DNA of 64,000 nt, taken from NCBI GenBank assembly GCA_038501625.1, contig JAZAYU010000081.1, forward strand, positions 1,178,001-1,242,000, written 5' to 3'. Position numbers and translations under genes: made by a program. Source of the DNA: Corbicula japonica (Eukaryota > Mollusca > Bivalvia > Venerida > Cyrenidae). How positions within the stretch are numbered: position 1 is the first letter of the stretch; every line of letters begins with the position of its first letter. Positions 48,052 to 59,766 of the stretch are shown here, piece after piece. The notes below the pieces were generated by a model. It was not told the DNA's origin. It worked only from the letters and a program-made list of their open reading frames with translations, and did not search any database.

Positions 48052-51000
48052 AATGCTTGTGTTTAGATTGTATTTGTAATAATACTTCCTTTAGTTATCA
48101 AAGCAGTACTGAGATCTCTTTCAACCAGGTTAATAATTCTTTAAAAAATAATAACATGAATAAAGTGTCCACTTTTTACCAGGGTAATGCACTTGCGCTC
48201 GGAAGATCGTCAACCTATAAAGAAATAAGTTCAGAAATGATTGCAGATAGAAATACGATTAATAATGTTTTTAATAATGACCTACCCATCTTGACAAATA
48301 TTGATGCTTCTTCTTTCAGTAATAATATCAACTTGGAAACGGGTATAAATGAAAATACAGAAATTCCTTTTTGCACGTTTACATACAATAAACGTGGATT
48401 GCACATAGCAAACATAAATATTCATCATATTCTACCTAAACTTGACGAAATTAAATATCATTTAAGTCAGCCTAAATCCACTAATATTCTAGGACTATGT
48501 GAGACCTTTCTTACCTTTGATATTGATGACCAACATCTCATGATCTCGGGTTTTCATCTTGAGCGAAATGATAGATTAGGTAAATTAGGAGGTGGTATTG
48601 TTGTATACATAGCGAATAAAATACCATACACACGTCGCTACGATTTAGAATATAATGGAATTGAATCGATATGGATTGAGATCAAAAACACTAACAGTAA
48701 AGCGTTCTTATTAAATTTCTTTTACCGCCCTCGCGATTCAAATCAAGGGTGGATAGATTGTTACACTAAGCAGTTAGATAAAGCTGATTTTGAAAATTTA
48801 GAAATTCATTTGCTAGGGGATGTCAACGTAAATTATTGTACGTCATCAAACTCGCTTTCAAACTCAAAATGGGAAAGCACAGTCCTAAAATATGGTCTTA
48901 AACAGCTTGTTGACAAACCAACACGGGTCACTGATAGTAGTTCAACTATTATTGATCATATTTGTACATCACGAGCGGACGTAATTTGTGAAGTTTTTGT
49001 ACCCTATTTTTCCGTTAGTGATCACTATCCAATCTGTTTTACAAGATCAACATCGCGAAAGAATCACAAAGGTAACATACATGAAACAATAACATATCGC
49101 TCTTTTAAACGTTTTGATCAGGTTTCATTTCAGCAAGACCTTATCATGGCAAATATTGAGATTGTAGAAACTATTTCGGACCCAAATTTAGCGTTAGATA
49201 TTTTTTATGAGATTTTTCTTAACGTTTTATCTAAGCATGCACCATTAAAAGAAAAACGAATAAAACGGTCGTGTCAGCCACCCTGGTTTAATGATGAGGT
49301 AAAGACTATAATTCGCGAAAGGGATAAATGCCATAAGAACGGATATTTCAATGAGTACAAAATACTTAGAAACAAATCAATGTCTGTCATTAAAAAGTGT
49401 AAAAAGGACTTTTATAATACAGCTATTAAGGAAAATAAAAGCCATAGTTATCTCTGGAAAACAATTAAAAGCATTACCAACAATTACTCTAATAATAACA
49501 TCACCATACCTCAGACTTTGACTTACGCTGATAATATATTTACGAATCCTGTTGACATACTCAATACTTTAAATGAACATTTTGTATATATTGCAAATTT
49601 GGTAACAAAGACCACTTTTTCTGCCGAAAGTTTTTCTAACTTGAAAAATTTGCTTGACAAGAAACTAAACAAATATGTATTTGAAATTATTACTCCGTTT
49701 GAAGTTAAAAAACTAATTGACAAATTAGATGTGAATAAGGCCACTGGGATTGACAGTATTGGCCCAAAAATTTTGAAATCTTGCGGTGATAATTTATCAG
49801 TAGCAATAGCTGGTATTATAAACAACAGCATAAAATATGGGGTATTCCCTGATGTCATTAAAGAGGCTTGCATTTATCCTATTCATAAGGGTGGATGCAA
49901 ACAGGACGCAAATAATTATCGTCCGATATCTATCTTGCCTACTCTTTCTAAAATATTTGAACGCCATATTGCTTTACAATAACAATTGTTTTTCAAAAAA
50001 AACAACAAATGTACTTCATGTAAATCAGTCCGGTTTTAGAACATCTCATTCGTGTCATACAGCTCTTATCAGACTTGTTGATACTTGGTTGAAAGAAGTA
50101 GATGATGGTAATTTTGTTGGTGCTGTATATTTAGATCTAAGAAAGGCATTTGATCTAGTTGATCATGAAATATTGCTACATAAGTTATGCCTTCATCATT
50201 TTTCAGAAAAGGCTGTTAAACTCTTTAGATCTTATCTTACAAACAGAACACAAATGGTCAAAGTTGGTTCTATTAAATCTAATATCCTACCCATTTCTAC
50301 TGGTGTGCCTCAAGGATCTATTTTAGGTCCCCTTTTGTTTCTGTTATATATTAATGATATAGCATATTTATCAGAGTCAATGAATATTGATCTTTACGCC
50401 GATGATTCAACATTGTACAAAGCAGGACCCAATTTACAACATGTTGAAGCAGATCTCCAGAATAATTTAGTTTTGATTGAAAAATATTGTTCCATCAACA
50501 ATATGCTTTTACATCCTGATAAAACTAAATGTATGGTTGTTGGTACAAGACAAAAACTGAAAAAGTCAGTCCCACTTCATCTCACAGTATCGGGAAAATA
50601 TATTGAGAATGTTAAAAACCTAAAAGTATTGGGTGTTTACATAGAAAATAATATGTCTTGGAAAACTCAGACAAACAAAATGTCTTTGAAACTTAACTCT
50701 AAGATTGCTCTTTTGAGAAGAATTTCATATTATCTCACACAATACACAGAAATTATGTATCATAATGCTTACATTATGTCCTCTTTTGATTATTGTTGCA
50801 CTGTCTGGGGCAAAGGAAACCAGTCTGGGATTAGTAAAATAGTAAATATTCAGAAAAGGGCTGCTCGCATCGTTTTATGCAAATCTTACCGAACACCGTC
50901 ATCCTCTCTTTTCAAAGAACTGAAATGTATTCCTTTTCAATACAGATGTAAATATCACGCAGCGCTTCTAGTTTTCAAATCTATAAACAATCAAACACCT

Positions 51001-51234
51001 AGCTATATATCAGACCTATTGAAATTCTCTACAAATGATAAATACAATCTTCGCTCTTCGACTTGGAAAAATCTCTCACAATTGACTCCACAAACAAATT
51101 ACTTAAAAGACACGTTCAGTTACTATAGCAGAGAAGTGTGGAATAATATACCAATAACAATACGTTCAGTTAAGTCACTCAATTCCTTTAAACATCTTTT
51201 GAAACAATATCTATTTAATCTGTCGCAATCTTGA
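47976..51234 (+). pseudogene. LINE ORF2: APE endonuclease plus reverse transcriptase, one frameshift
   Basis: The start ATG at 47976 lies 12 bases after an in-frame stop and overlaps the ORF1 end by 76 bases in another frame, suggesting reinitiation. The endonuclease (codons ~140-352) shows ANINI (N146), LCETFL (E176), GDVNVN (D282, N284) and SDHYPI (D349-H350), all expected active-site residues. RT follows with YRPISILPTLSKIFER, then the frame is lost at about 49960-49980 and resumes in the +1 frame with NQSGFRTSHSC, VYLDLRKAFD, GVPQGSILGPLLF and LYADDSTLY (YADD at 50395-50406). The C-terminal region after RT (VLGVYIENNMSW .., IQKRAARIV) is typical of CR1/L2/Jockey-type ORF2. About 1086 codons in all. 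The single indel makes this copy inactive unless read by frameshifting. Confidence 0.92.
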
Positions 51235-51472
51235 TCTAATTATTTTATATAGTATTTCTCATATTTTTAATGAGTGTCTGTCTGTTGTGAATGTCAAATA
51301 TTTTGTTTTAATTAAGATGTAATGTTGTTGGTTTTATAGAATTGTTTAGTTATTGTTATTTTATTTTGTTAAGAAGGCCATATTGTAAATAAGATTGGCA
51401 TCCTTTTGTTCAAACTTAAAATGTAACCTTCTAAAAAATAAAGAATTTATTATTATTAAAAAGAATTTATTA
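51235..51472 (+). other. 3' UTR and tail of the LINE
   Basis: Non-coding, T-rich; includes AAGAAGGCCATATTGTAAAT and ends in an AATAAAG / TTATTATTATT tail. The tail has no long poly-A, in keeping with CR1-like short-repeat 3' ends. Confidence 0.65.
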
Positions 51473-51909
51473 TACCCCCTCTCTTTGTCGTTGCATCTCT
51501 CGCTATCGAACTATATACATTTTCTATGTGCTTTTTGTAAATTTTAGTTTGATCTTGTATCTCGTATATATTTTTCTAGTTCCTTATACTCTGTAGATTG
51601 TATAATTATTTGTTCGCATACTTAGTCTTCAGAAAAAGAGGAAGTAAGATGCTTATAATGGTTAAATTTCCGTCGGTTTTCCCAAATCGCAAAAATGTGC
51701 TAAAATTATTAAACCTGTGCGAAAATAAAGTGTTTTTGCCTATAAACTAATAAGCTCAGTGTTTCTTATTTATTATCATAACAGGTAGTTTTTCTCTAAA
51801 ATATAATGTTAAACTTGTCACGAGTTTTCTGTGACGTACACGATTTAAGTTGTACAAAATTGACATTCGAAGACGAAATGCGACAAAACAATCAAAGTAA
51901 TATTATTAT
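51473..51909. other. no recognised feature
   Basis: AT-rich spacer. Confidence 0.5.
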
Positions 51910-53265
51910 CGTTGGTTAAAGGCCATAAGGGCTCAACAACACTTTTGGTCAAATTTGACATTTTAATATTTTTGACATGCTTTTTATATGATCTATGTGT
52001 AATAAACTTATTGAAGATTAGTTCCTATATTTTGGTCAAAATACAGGACTTGAATATTTTTCACGATGTAGTATTTGCACATTTTTGTACTGCCAAAAGG
52101 GCTCATAAACAATTTTCTTCTGCCAGAAGGGCTCATTAGTGTTGAAGATTTTGGTCTTATTATTGTGCATTATTTTTAATATTTGTATAAAAATAGAATC
52201 AGATAAGTCCCTTTTATGTTTTCTTTATCTTAAATATAATCATACAAATGAAACTTAAACAAATTTCTTAAGTTTTTTAAATACAGAATTTAGTACATTA
52301 AGTGAGATTTGAATTCAGCTTTTGAGCCCTTATGGCTCTTTTAATAAAACTGTTTACTTTTTATTACATTTATAATATCTATAATAAATCTTTTACTTTT
52401 GTCAAAGATTTAATACCTAGATTACATACATTATTACATAAAAATGCAATTAAAGATATACAAAAGTATTCAGATTCATTTTAAATTGCTTTAAATTGCT
52501 GATGAGCCCTTTTGGCATGGATCAAAAATGAATTTGGCATAAGTATGCATGACGATCCATTATGGTTTGGGCTGATATTGTATCAGTGTTCATGATGGAA
52601 GAAGAACGATCTGATTCTGACTTCTACACAACACCAGAAACAAGTAATTAAGATTAAAGCTGCATAAATCTTCTGATGTATCTTCGAGTAAAGGCGACTG
52701 TTCTTCTCGTTTCAAAAGAAAGAAAAATGGGTATGAAAACGAATAAGACCCTTCAGGAGGGAGCATAACAAAAAAAGAATGTTGAAAGAAATCAATGAAT
52801 CCTTATCTACAAGCAATTCTGCTAAAGACCAGTTAGCAATACTCTGTGGTTGATCAGGCAAGGTCAAAATCATAGGAGATGGTTACAACTGGACTCAAGA
52901 AGACTTTCGAAACTAACATTTACCTTAACAACGGCAGTTTAATATAAACATCCTACTGTATAAATGGACTTAAAACATTTATCTACTGCTTGATTCAGAT
53001 CTGATGAGCCCTTTTGGCTTTAATGAATTTCTCTCTGAAAATATTTTTTTCAGCCAAAAGGACTCATCAACATATTTTTCCCTTTTTAGGCAATGTTTTT
53101 GTGTTTCTGTTATTACGCTTTGTGTTAATAAACACATAATAAAATACTACACTCATGTGCAAAATATTTAATCATCATCACCAAAAATGAATTTTTAAAA
53201 ACTTTAAACCTGTTGTCTCCATAATAAGAAAAATGCTGTTGAGCCCTTTTGGCGTTTAACCGACG
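51910..53265. mobile_element. 1356-bp DNA transposon with subterminal GCCAAAAGGGCTCAT repeats
   Basis: Left end CGTTGGTTAAAGGCCATAAG + GGCTCAACA and right end TGTTGAGCCCTTTTGGCG + TTTAACCGACG are inverted repeats (about 26 of 30 matches); TTAT lies outside both. The motif GCC(A/T)(A/T)AAGGGCTCAT, or its inverse ATGAGCCCTTTTGGC, recurs near 52090, 52112, 52318, 52502, 53003 and 53054 in both orientations. Arrays of transposase-binding motifs near the ends are known in hAT and some other DNA elements. Inside, ~52560-52950 has decayed coding-like sequence (MEEERSDSDFYTTPETS) with no family match I can name. Class undetermined. Confidence 0.72.
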
Positions 53266-54099
53266 TTATTTGACCTCAAATAATGCTACGCTAAAAGAAA
53301 TCATACTTGCTTAAAATAATTTGATTAGACTTGTATATGCTTGAAATATAGCTTTTGGTATTGATTCTTGTTAGAGCAGCGTTATTATGGGTAACTTCAA
53401 ACTCTCCACCCGGCAATAAGCAATCATCCTGATGCGTTACATGTATTCATTAACCTAAACGAGAATGTTAAATGAAATCTCCCACGGTTGTCATGAGGCG
53501 TGATAAATGATTCCGTGCGGTTAATTGTAATTCTAACACCTAATCGAAATGCAAGGTTAAAAACAGAAACAGTTGGAACATGCCATGGAATTTTCTTTTT
53601 CTTTATAATCAATGTCTGCGGGATTTCAGAGTTACAGTGATTAACTATTTTAATTTTCCTTGTGAATTCCAAAGCGTTAGATGCTGACGCTTTTAAATAT
53701 AGTATGTACTTATATGTATAGTGGAAACTTAATGAAAAGTACGTAACATTGTAAAACCTTGAACATTTCTTTGTAAATCGACTGTGAATTGAAAGAAAAC
53801 AGCGGATAATGCCTCAAAGGTCTTATTGTTATTTTTTTTCGTGGGCATTGAGCATTGGCTCTGGCACGACGCTGTGTTCAGTTACAGCCCAAACAGTATC
53901 CCGGTGAGGGCCGGTTAAATAGCGGAGTAATTTACGAAGAATTCACGTTCCAAATACGTCATACTACGCGAGTGAACAGTTCTTATACGTCACCGCACGA
54001 GACTCATCTTACTTGTGTGACGTTTGTGCGTGAGTGTGTTTCAGTTGACGTTTTCCAGAAGCGGTCAAAAACTCGGGAAAGCCTAACTGTTATGCAAAG
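53266..54099. other. no recognised gene
   Basis: A 135-codon plus-strand frame starting near 53855 runs into the antisense of the RT relic below and is not a credible gene. Confidence 0.5.
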
Positions 54100-54880
54100 A
54101 AAACTTATATTATTACATAGCAGATCGGGTATTTTCATTTTTTTCCCACCTGTGCTGGCAAGTAATCTCACACCCTCGTGTAAAACTAATGCAAAATCTT
54201 ATGTGCAACTTATCGATTTTCTTGAAGTCGTAAACACCATATATTTCAGAACCATACAATAAAGTCGGAAGCACCATTGTGTCAAACAAACAGAATTTAG
54301 TTTTAATATCAAAATCGATTCTGTCAAATAATACCAACAGGTAATGGTATGCTTTAAGAGCTTGTTCATATAGAGCAATAACTGCATATAAAAGATTACC
54401 TGTATAATGTATTTTAACACCCAGGTAAGTAAAACAGTCCACTCATTCTACCTTTTCATCGTTAATATAAAAATCTATATGTTCTGCGCTTTAACGTTTT
54501 TAAATATACGGAGTTTTGTTTTCTTGACATTAATTTTCAATCCCCATTTTGTTGAATAATTACATAAATTAGATAGGTTTGTCTGTAGGCTTTCAGGATC
54601 AGTAGTAAACAAAACCATATCATCTGCAAAAAGAATTAAATACATGGATAATAAATTTATATAATTTTCTGTCAAGTTACTGAAATCAATGTTTTTCGTT
54701 ACATCATATTTAAACAAGATAAATAGCAAGGGAGATAATGGGGCTCCCTGATTTACCCCTAGGGTGACATCGAAAAACTCAGATATATTTATTTTAGACC
54801 CTTACTTGATACAAGACTTAACATTGGAATAAATAAAAATTACGTCCATAGTAGAACACTTTTCAGCAGAAAGTTGTATG
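54100..54880 (-). pseudogene. non-LTR reverse transcriptase relic (second LINE family)
   Basis: Minus-strand reading, in order: VTLGVNQGAPLSPLLF (RT motif B), LILFADDMVLFTTDPESLQT (catalytic FADD), WGLKINVKKTK (motif D), CFTYLGVKI (motif E), then KTKFCLFDTMVLPTLLYGSE and IDKLHIRFC of the thumb/C-terminal region. Stops and at least one shift separate the pieces. Sequence differs clearly from the CR1-like RT at 50 kb, so it is another LINE family. The endonuclease and the N-terminal RT are missing. Confidence 0.85.
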
Positions 54881-56311
54881 ATCTACTAATCCCCTTATTG
54901 ACTAACTTATACATAGGTAAACAATAATGGTCCATGTGCTAGGTTACTCCCCCTTTTGTCAATCCTGTGGAAGATGTATTGTTATATACAGAAGAGACTA
55001 TTGTTATAAACTGAAGAGTTCTTTGTTATATTTGGAAGAGGCTATTGTTAAAAAACCCTCATGGTGGCCCAGAACTGTCTTTTTCCCTCTACTAACCATG
55101 AGCGCTGAAATACTGTTGGACTGTGGACAATGTTTTGACGGCGACGCACAGACGTTCCATACGGTTTATCGTGTTTAACTTGTTCACTTCTGTTTTTAAA
55201 GTTAAGTGAAAAGTTTTATTACATGTCGCGAAACCGATTTAAGTTTATTAATTTAGGAGAAGTTTATAATCAACAAGGTCACAGGGCCTTTAAAGGTCGA
55301 CAAGTCACAGTCCTTATCAGATCCTATTAATAGATCACCTGAATGAATCCCTCGAGTCGTTTGTACGAATAAATTCAATTTAATATGAATTTTTTTGTCG
55401 AAATCCGAACGGATTCTGATACATAATTTTTGTTTAAATTGCTCGGAAAAAAAATCAGAAAGGGCGTGTAGAGTGTCCTCTTTCATAAAATATTTAAACG
55501 CTGAATTGCAACTGAAATTGCATTTGAACAAAGGCATCATATTATTTGTCCAACAATCAGTATTAAATAAATTAAAAATTGCTTGTTTACATAGTATTTG
55601 TTTACAAAAGATGGTCTACTGTGGGTTTCATTTGACGGCTTCTCAATGACGTATTAAAAGACCCTTGACCTAGACAATAGACATTAAATAATGGGTTTTA
55701 TTTCGTTCGTCAAGTGCACTTATGTTCTTGTTCAATTATTGCGCCGTTGTTTTGTTAAGAAATTTAAATCAAATTAAAGAATAAATCCATCATTGTCGCT
55801 AAACATACTTACATGTGTCAATTTAGGAGGCTATTAAACTAAAAGCTAAACTGAAAACAAAAAGCGGGGAAATAATTTCAGCAGTGAACTTCCTATATGT
55901 TACAAATTACATGCCTTGAATTATAGTAAGTAAAGGCACCAGTTCTCAGTACAATAATTGCTAGCAAGAGATTATTTTCCTTAATTTGCTTATATTGCTT
56001 ACCTTTTCGGAACATTGTTTAATTTTGTACAAAGTATGCATTAATAAAGTCCCCAACGATAAATAATTAGTAAATTAGAACATTTGAGGAGGCAGTTTGC
56101 CCACACATTTTCCAATCAACATATCCATAAGCATCCAAAAATATCATCTAAACTAAACAAATGCTTTTACTACATCAACGATAAAATTTTAATTTCCCCC
56201 GCATGGATTTAGAGTAAACCCTTAAATTTGAAACATAATAAACGTCACCTCGTATACTTCTTTTTATGAAATTATTATTAGGCTTTGCACCTTTCGTCAT
56301 TACTATGTCAT
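54881..56311. other. 1.4 kb without a recognisable gene
   Basis: Small frames only. Near 54990-55050 a loose ~30-bp motif (TATTGTTATA..GAAGAG) repeats three times. Confidence 0.5.
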
Positions 56312-56637
56312 AGAAAAGAATACATCAAAATCTCTAAAACGGCAAAAAGCCGTTGCATCAAACTTTGCACAAATCAGTGCTATAAGTGTATTTTTATTTT
56401 ACATGCGTTGAGAAAAGTTAGACTAGTAAAGAAAAATAGTAAGACATAAAAAATCTAAAATGCTATTTGCAATAAATCAAATCACAAAAACGAAGCAAAA
56501 CAAAACAACACTTCAAATGCTAACATGCGTAAAATTATAATGAAGGAACATTGATATTGTTGTCAGTAACTCAATACTCATGAATGCATTTAAATTGATG
56601 TTTAATGTTGCTTCGTTTATTTATAAGCAGTATTTTC
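56312..56637. repeat. dispersed repeat D3, copy 2 (rearranged)
   Basis: ACATCAAAATCTCTAAAACG, AACTTTGCACAAATCA and GCGTTGAGAAAAGTTAGACT match 42090-42200 directly, while ATATTGTTGTCAGTAACTCA and ATTGATGTTTAATGTTGCTT (56553-56618) match 42250-42325 in inverse. Confidence 0.6.
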
Positions 56638-56714
56638 ATCTGTGTTGTGTTCTGTGACTTTCGCAAGAAAAACCTTTCATATACTTTAACAGATATGATA
56701 AAAAAGGAAATATT

Positions 56715-56780
56715 TATATCGCGAATGGCCGCTTACGTAAGTCACAGCCTCCCCACACAGCTACAAAAAGAGTAATTTAC
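56715..56780 (+). repeat. repeat R1, short fragment
   Basis: GAATGGCCGCTTACG .. CACAGCCTCCCCACACAGCT, as in the first 60 bp of R1. Confidence 0.5.
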
Positions 56781-57120
56781 TATAGCATTAATGCGTTGTT
56801 GTTGTTCCCCGTACAATAAAGCAATGCTGAGATCGCTTTGATTGGGAGATTTTACAGATTGTTAAGCAAAATGCTTAATAATCCGATAACATATTAATAA
56901 AATGTTCTAATATTATAATGGGTGGTCTCAGTATCTTAGCACGTATAACGTTCGAAGATTTCAATCCCATTAATGATTTACTTTGTGCATTTTTAAAATG
57001 TGTTTTTGTCTTTTGTGTTAACACATGATTTTATTCTAAGATCCTTATAAAATCATAAAATCAATAGTCCATGTGCATATGTGTTTATTTACGTTTTATT
57101 GTTTTTCTCCTTTTAAAGAA

Positions 57121-57337
57121 TCTCGCTCTTCCTTTCTCAAGGCGGGGGACAAATGCCGCTGGAAATGTATAAATTAACTCCTTGGAGGATCATCTCGCTC
57201 TTCCTTTCTCGAGGCGGGGGGACAAATGCCGCTGGAAATGTATTAATTAACTCCTTGGAGGGTCGTCTCGCTCTTCCTTTCTCGAGGCGGGGGGACAAAT
57301 GCCGCTTGAAATGTATTAATTAACTCCTTGGAGGGTC
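57121..57337. repeat. 72-73-bp tandem repeat, three units
   Basis: TCTCGCTCTTCCTTTCTC at 57121, 57193 and 57266, each followed by AGGCGGGGGACAAATGCCGC and TTAACTCCTTGGAGG. Units are ~95% identical. Confidence 0.95.
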
Positions 57338-57452
57338 TACGAACACCGTAATATTTTCGCATATTGTTGCTCAAAAGATGAGCTGTTTACTTTTTTTAAA
57401 TATTTAGTTACATTATGATACGTTGCGTTCTATTGACATTCTGTTACATTTT

Positions 57453-57481
57453 TGTGTTATGTTATGTTATGTTATGTTATG
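57453..57481. repeat. (TGTTA)n microsatellite
   Basis: Five TGTTA pentamers in a row. Confidence 0.9.
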
Positions 57482-57591
57482 GTAAATACTAATTCTTTCA
57501 GGCCGAAACATGAAATGCATTGTAAATAAACGCAATAAAATTTCTAAGGCATTCACCAACTTCATTAATTTTATTAAAGGTAGGCAAACAA

Positions 57592-58521
57592 TACACTTAA
57601 CAACTTTTCTAAGCATACACCTTCGTACTGAGGCATTACTGGCTTGATAACTGAGCTATTGCTCTAAAAATCTCAATAAAACATGCAATAAATACTAAAT
57701 AATTTATAAATAAAAAAGTCTTCATACTGACTGCTCACAACCATTTAGAATACTGACACCCACAGAATACAAATTCACAATATGAGTTAAAAACGCATAT
57801 GGCAACCTTCAGCGGTAAACGGTTAAATCGCGTAAATACTGATTGTTTTTCGTGGTGGATCTGTTATAATGCTGTGGACTGGTGTGTCAATGCACAAGAG
57901 GACTGCAGCAATTTTAATCCAAGTGCTCTTAAATTCTGAAATATATCAGCGAGAAGTCCTTGTTTCGGCTGTCCTTCCACGTCTTCAATCAGGTGCATGC
58001 AGTTAATGCATGATGGTTCACCGAGTCATCGTTCGGCGAACACCAGAGGTTTTCTTGAGGTGAACATGTCAGAATATGTCCATTGTGAGCTAGAACTCCG
58101 GATCTTAATCCAAATGGAAATCTGATCTTGAAAAAGACGTACGAAACAAGAGGGACCAAATATGCTATCTTTGCCAACTTGGAAGTGCGCTTCTTCAGGA
58201 ATCGGCTTAAGATTTCCCCCAAAGGAGACTTTCAGAACTGTTTTGGCTGATGAGATCAATCTGTCTTGCAGTTATACGCACTGTTGTTGGTCATACACTT
58301 TATTCAGAGTTTATCCTTTATGATGTAAATTTGCATTCTGTGGGTGTAAGCATTCTAAACGGCCATGAGCAGACAGTTGTCTGCCAATTTGAATTCGATT
58401 TTACTTATAAATCATTTAGTATTTTTTGATGTTTTATTGAACGTTTTAGAGCAATAGTTCAATTATCAAGCCAGTAATGCTTCAGTACGTAGGTGTATAC
58501 TTAGAAAAGTTGTAAAGTGTA
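57592..58521 (+). pseudogene. Tc1-like DNA transposon relic, copy 2
   Basis: Ends TACACTTAACAACTTTTCTA + AGCATACACCTTCGTACTG and the mirror CAGTACGTAGGTGTATACTT + AGAAAAGTTGTAAAGTGTA are inverted repeats that continue inward through GGCATTACTGGCTTGATAA and TTGCTCTAAAA. TA flanks both ends. Plus-strand pieces DVRNKRDQICYLCQLGSALLQ and FPQRRLSELF correspond to the C-terminal transposase region of copy 1 (3757-4663, minus strand). The PDLNP-like block survives as a damaged NSGS.SKWKSDL stretch. Inactive. Confidence 0.8.
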
Positions 58522-59240
58522 TCAGATGACACGGTAAATCAGGCGACTAGTGGTAATCTGATCAAAATTTGCAAAGGCGGAAGATTTATCAGCATAACGA
58601 GACATTTTCTAAATGCAGTTAATATTTTATTAATAGTTTAAAGTTTATCTGATTTGAGACTGAAGACGAACTCGAACAAACATCAAACTCGACATCTGTG
58701 TCGAATTGAAACGAGCCACTCATCCTCTGAACAAAACAATTGGTCATTCATTAAAAGTTGAAACCATTAAAACAAAATGTTAAACCATTTGTCTTTCAAC
58801 ACGAATTACGTGAATAAGACGTTTCTAATTTTTCTAGAACGTTAATATTTTGGCCATGGAGCTAACATAATATGTCTCAGGTCGGAAAGATATGTTTCAT
58901 TAACGTGGATATTTTTCAGTTCGCGCGCAGTTAGAAAAAAAAACGAAAATTAAGAGCCAAATATCTTCCTGTGGTGGAAAAGGGTTTAGAGGTCTATCTA
59001 GTCAATTGAGAGAAATAAACTGTAGACCAGTTTTGTGCATGCATGTATGTATGTTTTCCTATGTTTTCAATATATTTTTAACAGTTTAAATTGTAGAATC
59101 TTCCTTTCAAGGTTCAAGAAAAAATCGGCACATACTCATCTAAGTTATTATTAAAGTAATGTCAGTTTGATTTTTTGTTAATTTCTTGTTTCATATGCAT
59201 AAATTCTGCAATCAATATTGAAAAAGTGTTTGAAAAAAAA
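58522..59240. other. no recognised feature
   Basis: AT-rich spacer. Confidence 0.5.
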
Positions 59241-59766
59241 TGAAATATGCATATCAGGAATGGCCACATCCAGCATACACAGCCTCCCCACACAGCCAAA
59301 AAGTAGAGAGGGAAAGAGAGCATGGTATTACAATAATCAGTTTCAAAATGGACGCCACAAACAAATAACGAAAGTGAGAACCAGAGGGGTTACCGCCTTG
59401 GAACGGTCAGTGGCAAATCATTTTGCCTCTGGGGGTTTAAAACCAGGTTCTAGGGTGCACCAACCTCACACTTGCCCCAACAGGTTCTCGTATCACAAAA
59501 CAAGTACAAATTGTCTTGGTGAAATTACTCCAACCCACCCATCAGCTCAACAATGTTGCATGCAAAAGCATACAAACATATAAACATAAGAATTTAATAA
59601 CATTGCAAAGCCAATGGGCGGGTACTCAATGATCATACCGAGACCAGAGCACCTGGAGTAAAATCAGCAAGAACACGATGACAGGGATAAAAGAAACAAA
59701 TCGAGCTTCTAGGTTCTTTTAAGAAAAGATTTCCCCATAAACCTTCATAAACTCTTAAACCCCTGC
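59241..59766 (+). repeat. repeat R1, plus-strand copy bordering the Penelope RT
   Basis: Full-length R1 from GAAATATGCATATCAGGAAT to CCCCTGCCACC. It is joined directly to the 3' end of the minus-strand RT frame: the stop codon TAA of that frame is made by R1 sequence (..GGGGTTTAAG.. on the minus strand). Confidence 0.88.

Larger units (their letters stand above)
46060..51472 (+). mobile_element. CR1-like non-LTR retrotransposon, almost complete
   Basis: Contains a short 5' leader (start uncertain), ORF1 (46102-48051), an overlapping ORF2 (47976-51234) and a ~240-bp 3' tail ending AAAAATAAAGAATTTATTATTATT. ORF1 with an SGNH esterase plus CCHC knuckle, and ORF2 with an APE-type endonuclease then RT and no RNase H, is the layout of CR1/L2-type LINEs (known family architecture). 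Only two clear lesions were found. The 5' limit and target duplication could not be fixed; AAAGAATTTATTA occurs twice at the 3' end but I see no match upstream. Confidence 0.85.

Noticed and set aside
51452..51472. Target duplication AAGAATTTATTA at the LINE 3' end
   Set aside because: The repeat occurs twice at the 3' end, but no matching copy was found near 46000-46100, so it is not a supported duplication.
52498..53020. CTGATGAGCCC motifs resembling a hammerhead ribozyme core
   Set aside because: The required GAAA after helix II and the cleavage-site strand are absent; the motif is the inverted subterminal repeat of the transposon.
53855..54262. 135-codon plus-strand frame
   Set aside because: Its second half is antisense to a non-LTR RT relic and the first half resembles nothing known.
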